DNA of 64,000 nucleotides from Bacteroidota bacterium (GCA_023428695.1 JAEYWY010000028.1:186001-250000), one strand, 5' to 3'. Shown: positions 28,633 to 37,808, numbered from the stretch's first letter. Numbers and translations: made by a program. The notes: generated from the letters alone by a model not told the origin.

Positions 28633-31600
28633 CTATTTATTCTGCAGGCGGACACCACCAAAATAGTACAAAGTTTTATCTCCTGCTTCGGAATTTTTGA
28701 AGATTACATAAACGTCATGGATACCGCTTTCTGCGGTAAGTTTCACCGGTGCCTCGATCAGGCCGGCACCGGAAATCTTTGCGGTGCCCCATAATTTGCC
28801 ATCCGGTGCATCCAGGCGCAATTCAACGTCGCCCCCGGGTTGATCCGCCCCCCGAATGAAGCCTGTTGCTGTGGCAGATTTGATTCCTGTAAGGTCGATT
28901 CTGGCGAACAAGGCGTGTGCATTGTGCTTTACATTCTCCAGCGCAAAACGACCGTTCACACCCATTACGCGCGCAATGTTGAGCTCGGAAGCATGGTTAG
29001 GGCTCAACACCGGTGCCCGCAGCACGTAGGTGTCTGCCGCGGAAAGACTCGGGATTTCACCGGCTCCCTTATCCGCGTACGACGCGTTGAGAAGGTAAGC
29101 TCCTTCTGTTTCCTTACCTGGCGTAACTGCACCTTCCAGCGGCAATGATCTCATGCCTTTGTTCTCGTCAACGCTAAGGATATACGTCACCATTTCACGT
29201 GCATCTTCAACGCTGATCTGAGGATGCGCTGCCATTTCGATCGTTCCCCACTGCCCGGAGCCGCCCCGGATTATCTTCTCAGCAAGTTTCCTTACCGCAT
29301 CGGGTTGATTCTTGTAGCGTTTTGCAATATCCAGATATGAAGGTCCCGCAGACTTTTGGTCGATAAGGTGACACGACTTGCAATCGCTGGCATCCATCAG
29401 ACTTTTGCCTGGTACTTCCACAATGGCTTGCTGATGCCCCTGCGCGATGGATGTCATATCGAATCCTTTGAGATAGTCAAACGTCACAGTAACATCAGCA
29501 GCTGTGATCCTGCCATCGGTGCTGTTTCCGTCCTCCCGGTCTGATACTGAAACTGAATAGCTTACAGGCTCACCCGGGAAGTAGAACGTCTGGTTTCCTT
29601 TTGTAACGCGAACCGAAACTTCAGGCCTTTCATTTCCGGCGATGATCTTGAGCTGCGCCTTACCCATTGCTTCTTTCGAATCTCTTGCTGTCAGCGTAAC
29701 GTTGTAGATGCCAGGCTTGTCAAACGTGAACTTGAACTTCCCATTTTGCGAGGTCTGTCTTTTGTCGCCAATTTCCAGCATGTACTGAAGCGCGTCGTTG
29801 TCATAGTCGATGGTTCCCTCTGAAGTGAAGTTCACTTCGAGGGGTACGGCACCGGCAAGCTTATCAGCGGCAAGCTGGACAACGGGGGGCCTGTTGCCTC
29901 CGTTGTAGTCGATCCGCACAAGTCGTGCATCCATGTTTTGTTTGAACCACGCTGTTCCATATTCGAGCATGTACAATCTGCCATCGGGACCGTAAGCCAT
30001 GTCGATAATGTTGTTGAATTTGGTGCCGGGCATGAACGGCTCCATATCGGCAATGTCACCGGCTTCATCCATCGTAACATGGAACATCCAGTTTCGCATC
30101 CAGTCGTATATCAAAAGTTTGCCGTCAAAGTAGTCGGGGAACGCTGTCTTGACACCCTTGTATTTTTCGCTGTAGTAGACCGGTCCCGCCATAGCATTCC
30201 TTCCACCGTCTTTCAACATCGGAAACATGTCAGATTTCTCATAAGGATAGAAGATGTATGCCGGCTGCGCGGGTGGCAGTTCAATCTTTCCCGTGTTGTT
30301 TGGCGATCTGTTCAGCGGTTTTTCCGGATCCCACTTTTCACCCGGTTTCCCGGCAGCGAAATCGAAGCGACCATATGGAAAATTATCTCCGATGAAGTAT
30401 GGCCATCCGAAAAAGCCTGCCTTACGAGCCTGGTTAATTTCATCATAGCCACGAGGACCGCGGTTTGGATCATCGCTGCCTGCATCAGGTCCTACTTCCC
30501 CCCAATACAGATAGCCTGTGCGTGAGTCAACGGATATCCGATACGGATTCCGGTTACCCATAACATAAATTTCAGGGCGCGTTTTTTCTTCACCCGGCGG
30601 GAACAGGTTCCCTTCGGGTATATCGTATGTTCCGTCGGGCTTGATTTTTATCCGAAGTATTTTACCTCTGAGGTCGTTTGTGTTCGCTGAACTGTTTTGC
30701 GCATCAAAGGGCTTGCGGCCGGGTCTTTCGTCGGAAGGACTGAATCCATCAGACTCAAACGGACTCGTGTTATCTCCGGTACTGATGAAAAGGATGTGGT
30801 CTTCTCCAAACTGCAATGAACCACCCGTGTGACAGCACTTGTCGCGTTGCGTCGGGATGTCAAGGATTTCCTTTTCGGAAGTCTCATCGATCTTGTTATC
30901 CTTAAACACGAAGCGCGACAATACGTTGGAAGAACGTTCCGGATGCGAATAATACAAATAGATGTAGTTGTTCTTTGCAAAATCGGGATCCGCCGTCAAT
31001 CCGAGCAAACCGTCTTCATACGTCGTCCATGTCCTGAGCGTATTAATGACGCTCACCTTTCCGATTGAAGGATCGTATAGTTTCACATCGCCCTTTCTCT
31101 CAATGAAGATGATCCTGTTATCAGGGAGGATCGCCATTTCCGTGGGCTCGTTCAGATTGAAGTCAAGTACCGTCTTGGTGAATCGGTTCTCTTCAATTGC
31201 GCGTTTTGTTTTTACGTTGTCGTAATTGAGTTTCACGTCGTCTCCCAACGCATAACGGATGCCCTGGAGCAAGTGTTCAAGAAACTGCGGATCGGAGAAG
31301 CTTTCGTTCGTGTGGCCAAGGCCGGTGTAAAACGAACGTCCGCCTTCAAATTCATGATACCATGCTATCGGATGGTTTTCACCGTTCTGCCCTCCCGTGT
31401 AGGTTGACTCGTCCAGCGAATAAATGACATTGATGTCTTTTGAAATATTCTTGTAGTTGTACCACTCATCAGTCCTTACCCATTTATCGGGAAGGGTATT
31501 CGGGCCAAAGGGCCGCACCTTGTTGATCGTAGCTTCCTGGATTTGCGGGTGACTTTTGAAGTATGCACCAACAAGCCTTCCATACCATGGCCAGTCGTAT

Positions 31601-31950
31601 TCTGTATCTGCCGCAGCGTGGATGCCGACGTATCCTCCTCCCGCTTCAATGAACCGTTTAAAATCAGCCTGTTGAATTTCATTCAGGACGTCCTGCGTTG
31701 TGCTAAGAAAAATCACGGCCCCGTAGCGCTTCAGGTTGTCTTCGTTGAACAACGAAGCGTCTTCAGTGGTATCAACTGCAATACCATTTTGTCGACCAAG
31801 TTCAATGAGCGCCACTTTCCCGGGCTCTATAGATTCATGACGGTAACCGGAGGTTTTTGAAAACACCAATACCCGGGGCTCGCTTTCCTTTCGGTTGCAG
31901 GACGCAACGATCAGGAACAGAGCCAGAAAACAAATGAGGGAATACTTCAT
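28633..31950 (-). CDS. Multidomain lipoprotein: ThuA + PQQ-type sugar dehydrogenase + PKD + cytochrome c + C-terminal carbohydrate-binding-like domain
   Basis: A 1105-residue exported protein with an SPII signal (MKYSLICFLALFLIVASC, Cys18). Domains in order: ThuA-like (~26-238, VLVFSKTSGYRHESI, GGGYVGIHAAADTEYDW); a glucose/sorbosone dehydrogenase-type six-bladed propeller (~255-680, EPTEMAILPDNRIIFIERKG, DKCCHTGGSLQFG, MGNRNPYRISVDSRTG); PKD (~695-775); class I cytochrome c (haem site Cys857-Lys-Ser-Cys860-His861, axial Met probably in IEMAAHP); and a beta-sandwich resembling CBM6 (~945-1105). ThuA relatives help oxidise trehalose to the 3-keto form; the propeller would oxidise a sugar and pass electrons to its own haem. 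The combination in one chain suggests a self-contained periplasmic sugar oxidase feeding the respiratory chain. Substrate unknown. Confidence 0.9.
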   Translation of the reverse strand: MKYSLICFLALFLIVASCNRKESEPRVLVFSKTSGYRHESIEPGKVALIELGRQNGIAVDTTEDASLFNEDNLKRYGAVIFLSTTQDVLNEIQQADFKRFIEAGGGYVGIHAAADTEYDWPWYGRLVGAYFKSHPQIQEATINKVRPFGPNTLPDKWVRTDEWYNYKNISKDINVIYSLDESTYTGGQNGENHPIAWYHEFEGGRSFYTGLGHTNESFSDPQFLEHLLQGIRYALGDDVKLNYDNVKTKRAIEENRFTKTVLDFNLNEPTEMAILPDNRIIFIERKGDVKLYDPSIGKVSVINTLRTWTTYEDGLLGLTADPDFAKNNYIYLYYSHPERSSNVLSRFVFKDNKIDETSEKEILDIPTQRDKCCHTGGSLQFGEDHILFISTGDNTSPFESDGFSPSDERPGRKPFDAQNSSANTNDLRGKILRIKIKPDGTYDIPEGNLFPPGEEKTRPEIYVMGNRNPYRISVDSRTGYLYWGEVGPDAGSDDPNRGPRGYDEINQARKAGFFGWPYFIGDNFPYGRFDFAAGKPGEKWDPEKPLNRSPNNTGKIELPPAQPAYIFYPYEKSDMFPMLKDGGRNAMAGPVYYSEKYKGVKTAFPDYFDGKLLIYDWMRNWMFHVTMDEAGDIADMEPFMPGTKFNNIIDMAYGPDGRLYMLEYGTAWFKQNMDARLVRIDYNGGNRPPVVQLAADKLAGAVPLEVNFTSEGTIDYDNDALQYMLEIGDKRQTSQNGKFKFTFDKPGIYNVTLTARDSKEAMGKAQLKIIAGNERPEVSVRVTKGNQTFYFPGEPVSYSVSVSDREDGNSTDGRITAADVTVTFDYLKGFDMTSIAQGHQQAIVEVPGKSLMDASDCKSCHLIDQKSAGPSYLDIAKRYKNQPDAVRKLAEKIIRGGSGQWGTIEMAAHPQISVEDAREMVTYILSVDENKGMRSLPLEGAVTPGKETEGAYLLNASYADKGAGEIPSLSAADTYVLRAPVLSPNHASELNIARVMGVNGRFALENVKHNAHALFARIDLTGIKSATATGFIRGADQPGGDVELRLDAPDGKLWGTAKISGAGLIEAPVKLTAESGIHDVYVIFKNSEAGDKTLYYFGGVRLQNK

Positions 31951-31979
31951 ACGTGAATTGCCGGTTTATGGACCGTACT

Positions 31980-32687
31980 TTAAAGGGGTTTGATTTTAAT
32001 GTTGCGAAACCAGACTTTGTCGCCATGATCCTGAAGGGCTATTCGTCCGCGCCGTGAAGTGCCGAAGTCAGGGAACTCCCTGAACTTGCTGTTAGCGACG
32101 AGGTTCTTCCATGCCGGCGTATGCATCTCGAAAGCTACCACTTTCGTTCCGTTAAGCCAGAACGCATACTTTCCACCTTTGGATATGATGTGTACCTTGT
32201 TCCATTCGCCTGTAGGTTTCACAGTTTCTTCGGTACATGGTACAAGATCATAAAGGTCTCCGGCGCGGTGCTTGTGAATCTTCGCATCGGGATGGCACGT
32301 GTTGTCAAGAATCTGCATCTCGGGACCTGTCAACCATGGCGAATCGTATTTGGCATCTTCAACGACATTGAACATGATGCCGCTGTTTCCACAGGCGCTG
32401 ATTCTCCATTCAAGTTTTAATTCGAAATCTTCGTACTCCTTCAGCGTGACGAGATCACCACCCTTTGCACCGTTACTCGTGTCAAGCACCAGTGCGCCGT
32501 CTTCAATTTTCCACGCGGAACCAGTTTCTCCGCTGTTGTAGGTTCGCCACTTCTTTAATGACTGACCGTCGAAGAGCAGCCACCACCCTTCGTCCTCTTC
32601 CTGCTTGGAGAGCTTATTCTGCGCTCGACTTTCACTTCCCGGATACATCATTGAAAACAAGATCAGGGTCAGGACGACGTACCTCAT
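31980..32687 (-). CDS. DUF1080 (3-keto-disaccharide hydrolase-type) exported protein
   Basis: A 235-residue secreted protein: signal peptide MRYVVLTLILFSMMYPGS cut near SRAQ, then one DUF1080 domain. Family features are LFDGQSLKKWRTY near the start, DFELKLEWRISACGNSGIMF, a GPEMQILDNTCHPDA stretch, GEWNKVHIISKG and GRIALQDHGDKVWFRNIKI at the end. DUF1080 is now named the 3-keto-disaccharide hydrolase domain, a concanavalin-like fold that cleaves keto-disaccharides and may also bind glycans. It lies 29 bases upstream of the ThuA-dehydrogenase fusion and 10 bases after the cytochrome c gene, so all should be one transcript. This is the best clue that the cluster oxidises disaccharides at C3 and then hydrolyses them. 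Confidence 0.9.
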   Translation of the reverse strand: MRYVVLTLILFSMMYPGSESRAQNKLSKQEEDEGWWLLFDGQSLKKWRTYNSGETGSAWKIEDGALVLDTSNGAKGGDLVTLKEYEDFELKLEWRISACGNSGIMFNVVEDAKYDSPWLTGPEMQILDNTCHPDAKIHKHRAGDLYDLVPCTEETVKPTGEWNKVHIISKGGKYAFWLNGTKVVAFEMHTPAWKNLVANSKFREFPDFGTSRRGRIALQDHGDKVWFRNIKIKPL

Positions 32688-32697
32688 AGAATCGTTA

Positions 32698-33171
32698 CTA
32701 TTTGAATTCTTCGCCGTCGAGCGAAAGAATAAAGTGCACCATCTTTTCAGAATCAGGCTTTGAAAGATTGGGATGCGGCGTCATCGGAATGTCACCCCAG
32801 TTGCCAGAACCTCCTGCAATTACTTTTTCGGAGAGGGTAGAAACGCTTGCCTGATTGAATGGATATTTCGCTGCTACTTCGTTGTATGACGGTCCGACAA
32901 TTCTGTTTTCGTTGGTGTGGCAGGTTCTGCAGTCATTGGAGTTGATAAGCGCCTCGCCTTGTGCGATCAAATCTTTCGACGAAGCAGACGCATCTTCAGT
33001 TGCACCTGCGTCTGAAGCTGTAGCGTCAGAAGCCGGAGCATCGGCATCCTCATCGCTTGCTATTTCATACTCATTATATGCATCCTCTTCTCCTTTCTTT
33101 TCATCCTGTTTTGATCCACACGAGTAAAGAAGAGATGCCGCAGCTAAAGCAAGAACAAATATTTTTTTCAT
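32698..33171 (-). CDS. Small cytochrome c lipoprotein (c551/c552-like)
   Basis: A 157-residue lipoprotein (signal MKKIFVLALAAASLLYSC, Cys18) with a low-complexity Asp/Glu/Ala/Ser linker (~residues 25-65) tethering a monohaem class I cytochrome c domain. The haem motif is Cys81-Arg-Thr-Cys84-His85 and the probable axial Met is in IPMTPHP. This domain is clearly a relative of the cytochrome domain in the nearby 1105-residue fusion: both share GGSGxWGxIxM and a xMVxxILSxD ending. The acidic linker probably lets it swing between a dehydrogenase and a terminal acceptor. It lies between a sugar isomerase gene and the DUF1080 gene, supporting a role as electron carrier for sugar oxidation. Confidence 0.92.
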   Translation of the reverse strand: MKKIFVLALAAASLLYSCGSKQDEKKGEEDAYNEYEIASDEDADAPASDATASDAGATEDASASSKDLIAQGEALINSNDCRTCHTNENRIVGPSYNEVAAKYPFNQASVSTLSEKVIAGGSGNWGDIPMTPHPNLSKPDSEKMVHFILSLDGEEFK

Positions 33172-33182
33172 GGTTGTTGAGT

Positions 33183-34241
33183 TTAAATTCCTAGTACTTT
33201 CTTATTGAACTTCTGGTTTTTGCCTGTTGCGGCAAAATCATCAAATGCTTTTTCGGTTACACGAATGATATGATTCTTAATGAACGGTGCTCCCTCCGCT
33301 GCACCCTGTTCAGGATGCTTCATGCAGCACTCCCATTCAAGGACAGCCCACCCTGAGAATCCGTATTGTGTGAGCTTACTGAATATTGATTTGAAATCAA
33401 CCTGACCATCTCCGAGTGAACGGAAACGTCCCGGGCGATTCACCCAATCCTGGTATCCGCCATACACACCTGATCTGCCAGTCGGATTGAACTCAGCATC
33501 CTTGACGTGAAACATCTTTATAAATGGATGGTAGATGTCTATGTATTGCAGGTAGTCGAGCTGTTGCAGCACAAAGTGACTTGGATCGTACAGAATGTTG
33601 CAGCGCGAATGTTTTCCGGTGGCTTCCCAGAAGCGTTCGAAGGTAACGCCATCGTGGAGGTCTTCGCCCGGGTGGATCTCGTAACAAACATCGACACCAG
33701 CTTTGTCAAAAGCGTTAAGTATCGGAAGCCAGCGTTTCGCGAGTTCCTTAAACGCATCATCAACCAATCCGGCAGGACGTTGAGGCCACGGATAGACAGT
33801 ATGCCACATCAGAGCGCCTGAGAAAGTCGCGTGCGCAGTAATCCCAAGATTCTTGCTGGCTTTCGCACATAGCTTTAGCTGATCAACAGCCCACGCCGTA
33901 CGCTCCTTCGGATTGCCGCGAACTGCTTTCGGAGCAAATCCATCGAAAAGGTCATCGAATGCCGGGTGAGTAGCCACAAGCTGCCCCTGGAGGTGAGTCG
34001 ATAGCTCTGTAACCTGGAGTCCGGAGGCTTCGATTGCTCCTTTCCATTCGTCACAATAGTCCTTGCTTTCAGCAGCCAACTTGATGTCGATTGCACGCTT
34101 GTCCCAGGTAGGAATCTGAATCCCTTTGTAACCGAGGGAGGCGGCCCATTTCGCTATCGTCTTGATGTTGTCATAAGGAGCATTGTCACCCATGAACTGG
34201 GCTAGAAAAATTGCAGGTCCTTTGATTGTCGTTAACGCCAT
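33183..34241 (-). CDS. Sugar phosphate isomerase/epimerase family protein (cytoplasmic)
   Basis: A 352-residue TIM barrel of the xylose-isomerase-like superfamily, with no signal peptide. Conserved segments are GYKGIQIPTWDKRAIDI, VTELSTHLQGQLV, VDVCYEIHPGEDLHDG, NILYDPSHFVLQQ, KMFHVKDAEFNPTG, and GWAVLEWECCMKHPEQGA; the Glu, Asp and His residues in these would bind a divalent metal. It belongs to the subgroup commonly encoded next to Gfo/Idh/MocA oxidoreductases in Bacteroidota and Planctomycetes. It lies 11 bases upstream of the cytochrome c gene and 96 bases after the oxidoreductase gene. Inference: it handles the keto-sugar or sugar acid made by the periplasmic oxidation system after uptake. 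Confidence 0.88.
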   Translation of the reverse strand: MALTTIKGPAIFLAQFMGDNAPYDNIKTIAKWAASLGYKGIQIPTWDKRAIDIKLAAESKDYCDEWKGAIEASGLQVTELSTHLQGQLVATHPAFDDLFDGFAPKAVRGNPKERTAWAVDQLKLCAKASKNLGITAHATFSGALMWHTVYPWPQRPAGLVDDAFKELAKRWLPILNAFDKAGVDVCYEIHPGEDLHDGVTFERFWEATGKHSRCNILYDPSHFVLQQLDYLQYIDIYHPFIKMFHVKDAEFNPTGRSGVYGGYQDWVNRPGRFRSLGDGQVDFKSIFSKLTQYGFSGWAVLEWECCMKHPEQGAAEGAPFIKNHIIRVTEKAFDDFAATGKNQKFNKKVLGI

Positions 34242-34282
34242 GTAGTGTAATAGTTGAGAAATTGTTTGCTTGTATTACAGAC

Positions 34283-34305
34283 CTGCCCGCACTATGGCCG
34301 GGCAG
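34283..34305. terminator. Weak hairpin between the oxidoreductase and isomerase genes
   Basis: CTGCCCG and CGGGCAG form a 7-bp stem with a 9-base loop in the 96-base gap. No T-run follows on the minus strand, so it may act as an attenuator or mRNA-stabilising hairpin rather than a full terminator. Confidence 0.3.
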
Positions 34306-34337
34306 ACAGGATAATTTGCCGGTGAATGTACCAAGTA

Positions 34338-35498
34338 TTAGTATTTGAAAGGAGTCCACTTGCGGTTTGAGTTGGCGGAACGTATGACCGTGTCAACGAA
34401 CGCCATTCCGCGAACGCCATCCTCGACGTCAGGGAAGTCGAATTTTGCGGCGTTGATACGCCGGCCCGGCTTGTAGGCACGCACTGCACGTGCGAACGCC
34501 AGGTAAATGTTCGCAAATGCCTCAAAGTAGCCTTCCGGGTGCCCCCACGGTACCCGCGTATTCAATTTTGCCGGTTCTGACAAGTATTCAAACCACCCTG
34601 CTCGCACGACCTCTTTCGGACGGTCGAGCCATTTCAGTATAAGCGTGTTCGGTTCCTCCTGGCGCCATTCCATTCCGCCTTTTTCGCCGTAAATTCGGAT
34701 GTTAAGATTATTTTCTTCTCCAGCTGCGACCTGTGTTGCAAGCAATACCCCCGTTGCGCCGTTGTTAAACTTCAACAGCATAGAACTGTCATCGTCGATC
34801 TTGCGACCTTTCACAACCGAGTTCAGCATCGCGTTCACTTCCGTAATACGCAGTCCGGTAATGTATTCAGCGAGGTTGGCTGCATGCGTTCCGATATCTC
34901 CGATAGCACCGCCAGCACCAGAGCGCTTGGGGTCAGTCCGCCAACTCGCCTGTTTGTTGCCGAGTTTTTCCTTCATCACAGTCAGCCAGCCTTGCGGATA
35001 CTCGACGTAAACCTTTCTCACTTTTCCGATCTTGCCTTGTGCAATCGCATATCGCGCCTCTTTTACCAGCGGATAGCCCGTGTAGGTATGCGTCAGCGCC
35101 AGGATCAACCCCGTTTTTTCGACAATTTTTTTGAGTGCTTTTGCTTCGGCGACTGAAAACGCCAGGGGTTTATCAATGATGACGTGGAATCCATTTTCCA
35201 ATGCCATACGCGCCGGTTCAAAGTGCACGTGATTTGGCGTTACGATAGAAACGAAATCCATGCGTTGATCCGCCGGAAGGTTCTTTTCTTTTTCAAACAT
35301 CTGCTCGTACGACGCATAAATCCGGTGAGGATTCAGGTACAATGCATCACCTGTTTGTTTTGATTTATTCGGATCGCTGCTGAATGCTCCGCAAACCAGT
35401 TCAATTTCTCCATCAAGGGCTGCGGCTCTGCGGTGCACGGCTCCGATAAATGCGTCCATGCCACCACCAATCATGCCCATTCGTAATTTTCGACTCAT
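34338..35498 (-). CDS. Gfo/Idh/MocA family NAD(P)-dependent oxidoreductase
   Basis: A 386-residue two-domain dehydrogenase. The Rossmann half starts with LRMGMIGGGMDAFIGAVHR and includes the VSIVTPNHVHFEPARMALENG segment and HVIIDKPLAFSV (the EKP-type Lys of the family appears as DKP). The C-terminal alpha/beta half contains GAGGAIGDIGTHAANLAEYI with the Asp and His expected for catalysis, and ends with the DGVRGMAFVDTVIRSA helix. No signal peptide is seen, so it acts in the cytoplasm. Members oxidise or reduce sugars and inositols, frequently at C3. It is the first gene of the keto-sugar cluster. Substrate cannot be assigned. Confidence 0.92.
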   Translation of the reverse strand: MSRKLRMGMIGGGMDAFIGAVHRRAAALDGEIELVCGAFSSDPNKSKQTGDALYLNPHRIYASYEQMFEKEKNLPADQRMDFVSIVTPNHVHFEPARMALENGFHVIIDKPLAFSVAEAKALKKIVEKTGLILALTHTYTGYPLVKEARYAIAQGKIGKVRKVYVEYPQGWLTVMKEKLGNKQASWRTDPKRSGAGGAIGDIGTHAANLAEYITGLRITEVNAMLNSVVKGRKIDDDSSMLLKFNNGATGVLLATQVAAGEENNLNIRIYGEKGGMEWRQEEPNTLILKWLDRPKEVVRAGWFEYLSEPAKLNTRVPWGHPEGYFEAFANIYLAFARAVRAYKPGRRINAAKFDFPDVEDGVRGMAFVDTVIRSANSNRKWTPFKY

Positions 35499-35642
35499 GG
35501 TTCTAAAAATAGGGTTTGGTTGAATATTTCACTCGATTTCCGCGCGGAAAATAAATAATAAAATTTATAGAAAACGATTGCGCTATGGGTTGATAGGCGC
35601 CAATTCCAATCAACCGGCATCGTTTCCGGTTCTGGTCTTGTC

Positions 35643-36194
35643 TTACCAGTCTCCGTCGGTGTGGGCAGGCTTGGAAACGAACTCCAGATTGTCCGTAAAT
35701 GCCTTGTCGAGCAGGCCGAGTGTATTAGGTTTGGTCCAGTCCGAAGAAATGTACGTTCCGTTGTCCCGGCAGGCAAAGTTGGTTATCGGTTCGGGAGAAG
35801 TAATCTTCTTGTAAACAATGTCCCCTGTCATCTTGATATCGGAAACCGTTACACGGTACCTTCCCTCTTTGGCGTAAACACTAACCTTTCCGCTGTAGCG
35901 ACCTGTCTGAATTATAGCCGGTGTCGATACCTGACTGAAACCAAACTTCTTGTAATCCACAACAAACTCGTTCATCGTAAACGTGAGCTCACCCCCCGAG
36001 ATTGCAGCGCCCTTTACAAATGGAAGCGCAGCGTAGTACGACTGCAGTTTTTCAAGCGACACGGAATCATGGCTGAACACCTTTTGGTAGATGAGTTCTT
36101 GTTCTGAAACTTTGAAATTACCATATGACATAACCTGGCCCAGGACCGAAGATGTGAGCAGGGTTATGAAGGAAAGTGTTGCTACTAGTTTCAT
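35643..36194 (-). CDS. Secreted DUF4468-like protein of unknown function
   Basis: A 183-residue exported protein with a signal peptide (MKLVATLSFITLLTSSVLGQ). The mature part is alpha/beta, with the pattern ISGGELTFTMNEFVVDYKKFG, GRYSGKVSVYAKEGRYRVTVSDI resembling DUF4468 proteins with a TBP-like fold, common in Bacteroidota. No catalytic motif is visible. It is a single gene between the keto-sugar cluster and xylA, with 144 bases before the former and a terminator on its far side. Function unknown. Confidence 0.65.
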   Translation of the reverse strand: MKLVATLSFITLLTSSVLGQVMSYGNFKVSEQELIYQKVFSHDSVSLEKLQSYYAALPFVKGAAISGGELTFTMNEFVVDYKKFGFSQVSTPAIIQTGRYSGKVSVYAKEGRYRVTVSDIKMTGDIVYKKITSPEPITNFACRDNGTYISSDWTKPNTLGLLDKAFTDNLEFVSKPAHTDGDW

Positions 36195-36380
36195 GGTGAT
36201 GCTATTAAGGATCGAACCTACTCAAAATTACGCGGTTGATCAAACTCAGGTCGACACCCGGCCATTTTTCACCGCAAGGCACAAAGACGCGGAGGTACGC
36301 AATGAATACACGGGTAATCAACATTCAATTGCCCCATCCTGAAACATGAAACCTTTAAGCCTGAAACTTTCGCGCTGACG

Positions 36381-36411
36381 AAAAAAGAGGCCGGACTAAA
36401 TCAGTCCGGCC
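36381..36411 (-). terminator. Rho-independent terminator of the xylBA operon
   Basis: On the minus strand, a perfect 9-bp stem (GGCCGGACT/AGTCCGGCC, 36389-36397 with 36403-36411, 5-base loop) is followed by TCTTTTTT. It lies 24 bases after the xylA stop and ends the xylose transcript. Confidence 0.88.
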
Positions 36412-36434
36412 CGTAGTTAAGTAAGGATTGGTCG

Positions 36435-37763
36435 TCAGATGAATTTATTAATCAGGTTCTCGATGTATTCCTGTTTTCCACTGATCTGCTCAGGCTCACC
36501 GTTCTTGACAGCAAGTTTGGCAAGTTCCTCAAGAGAAACCTTGCCTTGCTCGAATGCCTTGCCCTTGCCCGAATCAAATGATGCGTAACGTTCTTTTCTC
36601 AGGCTCGCATATTCACCGTCGTCGATGATCGCCTGCGCAATGAGCAGTGCCCTTGCAAAAGCATCCATACCACCGATGTGGGCATAGAAAATATCAGCGA
36701 GGTCTGTTGAATTGCGGCGTGTTTTTGCATCGAAGTTGACACCACCATTTTTGAACCCACCTGCTTCCAGGATGACGAGCATAGCTTCCGTCAGTTCATA
36801 CAAGTTGTTCGGAAACTGATCGGTATCCCAGCCATTCTGGTAATCTCCACGGTTAGCATCAATGCTTCCGAGTACTCCCGCATCGGCGGCAACCTGAAGC
36901 TCGTGCTGAAACGTATGGTGCGCAAGCGTAGCATGGTTGACTTCGATATTGAGTTTGAAATCGTCCAGCAGATCGTACTGACGCAGGAAAGAAATCACAG
37001 TTGCTGAATCGAAATCATACTGATGCTTCGTTGGTTCCATCGGCTTGGGCTCGATGAAGAAATTCCCTTTGAACCCATTTGCACGAGCATAATCGCGTGA
37101 AATATGCAGGAAGCGTGCGAGGTGATCCTGCTCACGTTTCATATTCGTATTGAGCAGCGTCATGTAACCTTCTCTTCCACCCCAGAACACGTAGTTGGCA
37201 CCACCGAGTTCAATGGTTGCGTCAAGCGCATGCTTCACCTGGTTTGCTGCGTAACATACAACGTTGAAGTCAGGATTTGTCGCCGCCCCGTTCATGTAGC
37301 GTGGGTGACCGAAAAGATTCGCTGTTCCCCAAAGCAACTTCACGCCTGAAGCCTTTTGTTTCTTTTTTGCATAGTCAACGATCGTTTGCAGCCTCTTTTC
37401 CGACTCTGCCAGTGTATCGCCTTCGTCTACGAGGTCGAAGTCGTGGAAGCAATAGAAAGGCGCACCGATTTTCGTGATGAATTCAAACGCGGCATCCATT
37501 TTCTCTTTTGCACGCTGTACGGGATCGTCATTTTGCAGCCAGGGAAACTTCTTCGTTCCCGGTCCGAACGGGTCACCACCTGTTCCACAGAACGTATGCC
37601 AATAGGCGATTGCAAAACGGAAGTGTTCTTCCATCGTCTTCTTCCCGATCTTCTGTTTCGGATTGTAATAACGGAACGCCAGCGGATTGTCGGAGTCCTT
37701 ACCTTCATACTGAATCTGACCGATTCCCTTGAAGTATTCCTTGTCTCCCAATGTAAGCTTCAT
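36435..37763 (-). CDS. xylA: Xylose isomerase
   Basis: A 442-residue class II xylose isomerase converting D-xylose to D-xylulose in the cytoplasm. Family features: FKGIGQIQYEG at the N-terminus, AIAYWHTFCGTGGDPFG, the active-site His and Asp in PFYCFHDFDLVDEGD, VLWG-type LLWGTANLFGHPRYMNGAATNP, YVFWGGREGYMTLLNTN, the metal-binding IEPKPMEPTKHQYD, LNIEVNHATLAHHTF with metal ligands, and DANRGDYQNGWDTDQFP. Length is standard. It is downstream of xylB with a 45-base gap and ends at a strong terminator, so xylB-xylA form one transcript controlled from the palindrome-bearing region before xylB. Confidence 0.97.
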   Translation of the reverse strand: MKLTLGDKEYFKGIGQIQYEGKDSDNPLAFRYYNPKQKIGKKTMEEHFRFAIAYWHTFCGTGGDPFGPGTKKFPWLQNDDPVQRAKEKMDAAFEFITKIGAPFYCFHDFDLVDEGDTLAESEKRLQTIVDYAKKKQKASGVKLLWGTANLFGHPRYMNGAATNPDFNVVCYAANQVKHALDATIELGGANYVFWGGREGYMTLLNTNMKREQDHLARFLHISRDYARANGFKGNFFIEPKPMEPTKHQYDFDSATVISFLRQYDLLDDFKLNIEVNHATLAHHTFQHELQVAADAGVLGSIDANRGDYQNGWDTDQFPNNLYELTEAMLVILEAGGFKNGGVNFDAKTRRNSTDLADIFYAHIGGMDAFARALLIAQAIIDDGEYASLRKERYASFDSGKGKAFEQGKVSLEELAKLAVKNGEPEQISGKQEYIENLINKFI

Positions 37764-37808
37764 GATTGGATATTGAATTTGATTGTTAAAAGTTTTTACA
37801 ATGATTTG

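Noticed and set aside
34283..34305. Hairpin as a full terminator between the oxidoreductase and isomerase genes
   Set aside because: Only 7 bp and without a T-run; kept only as a weak hairpin.
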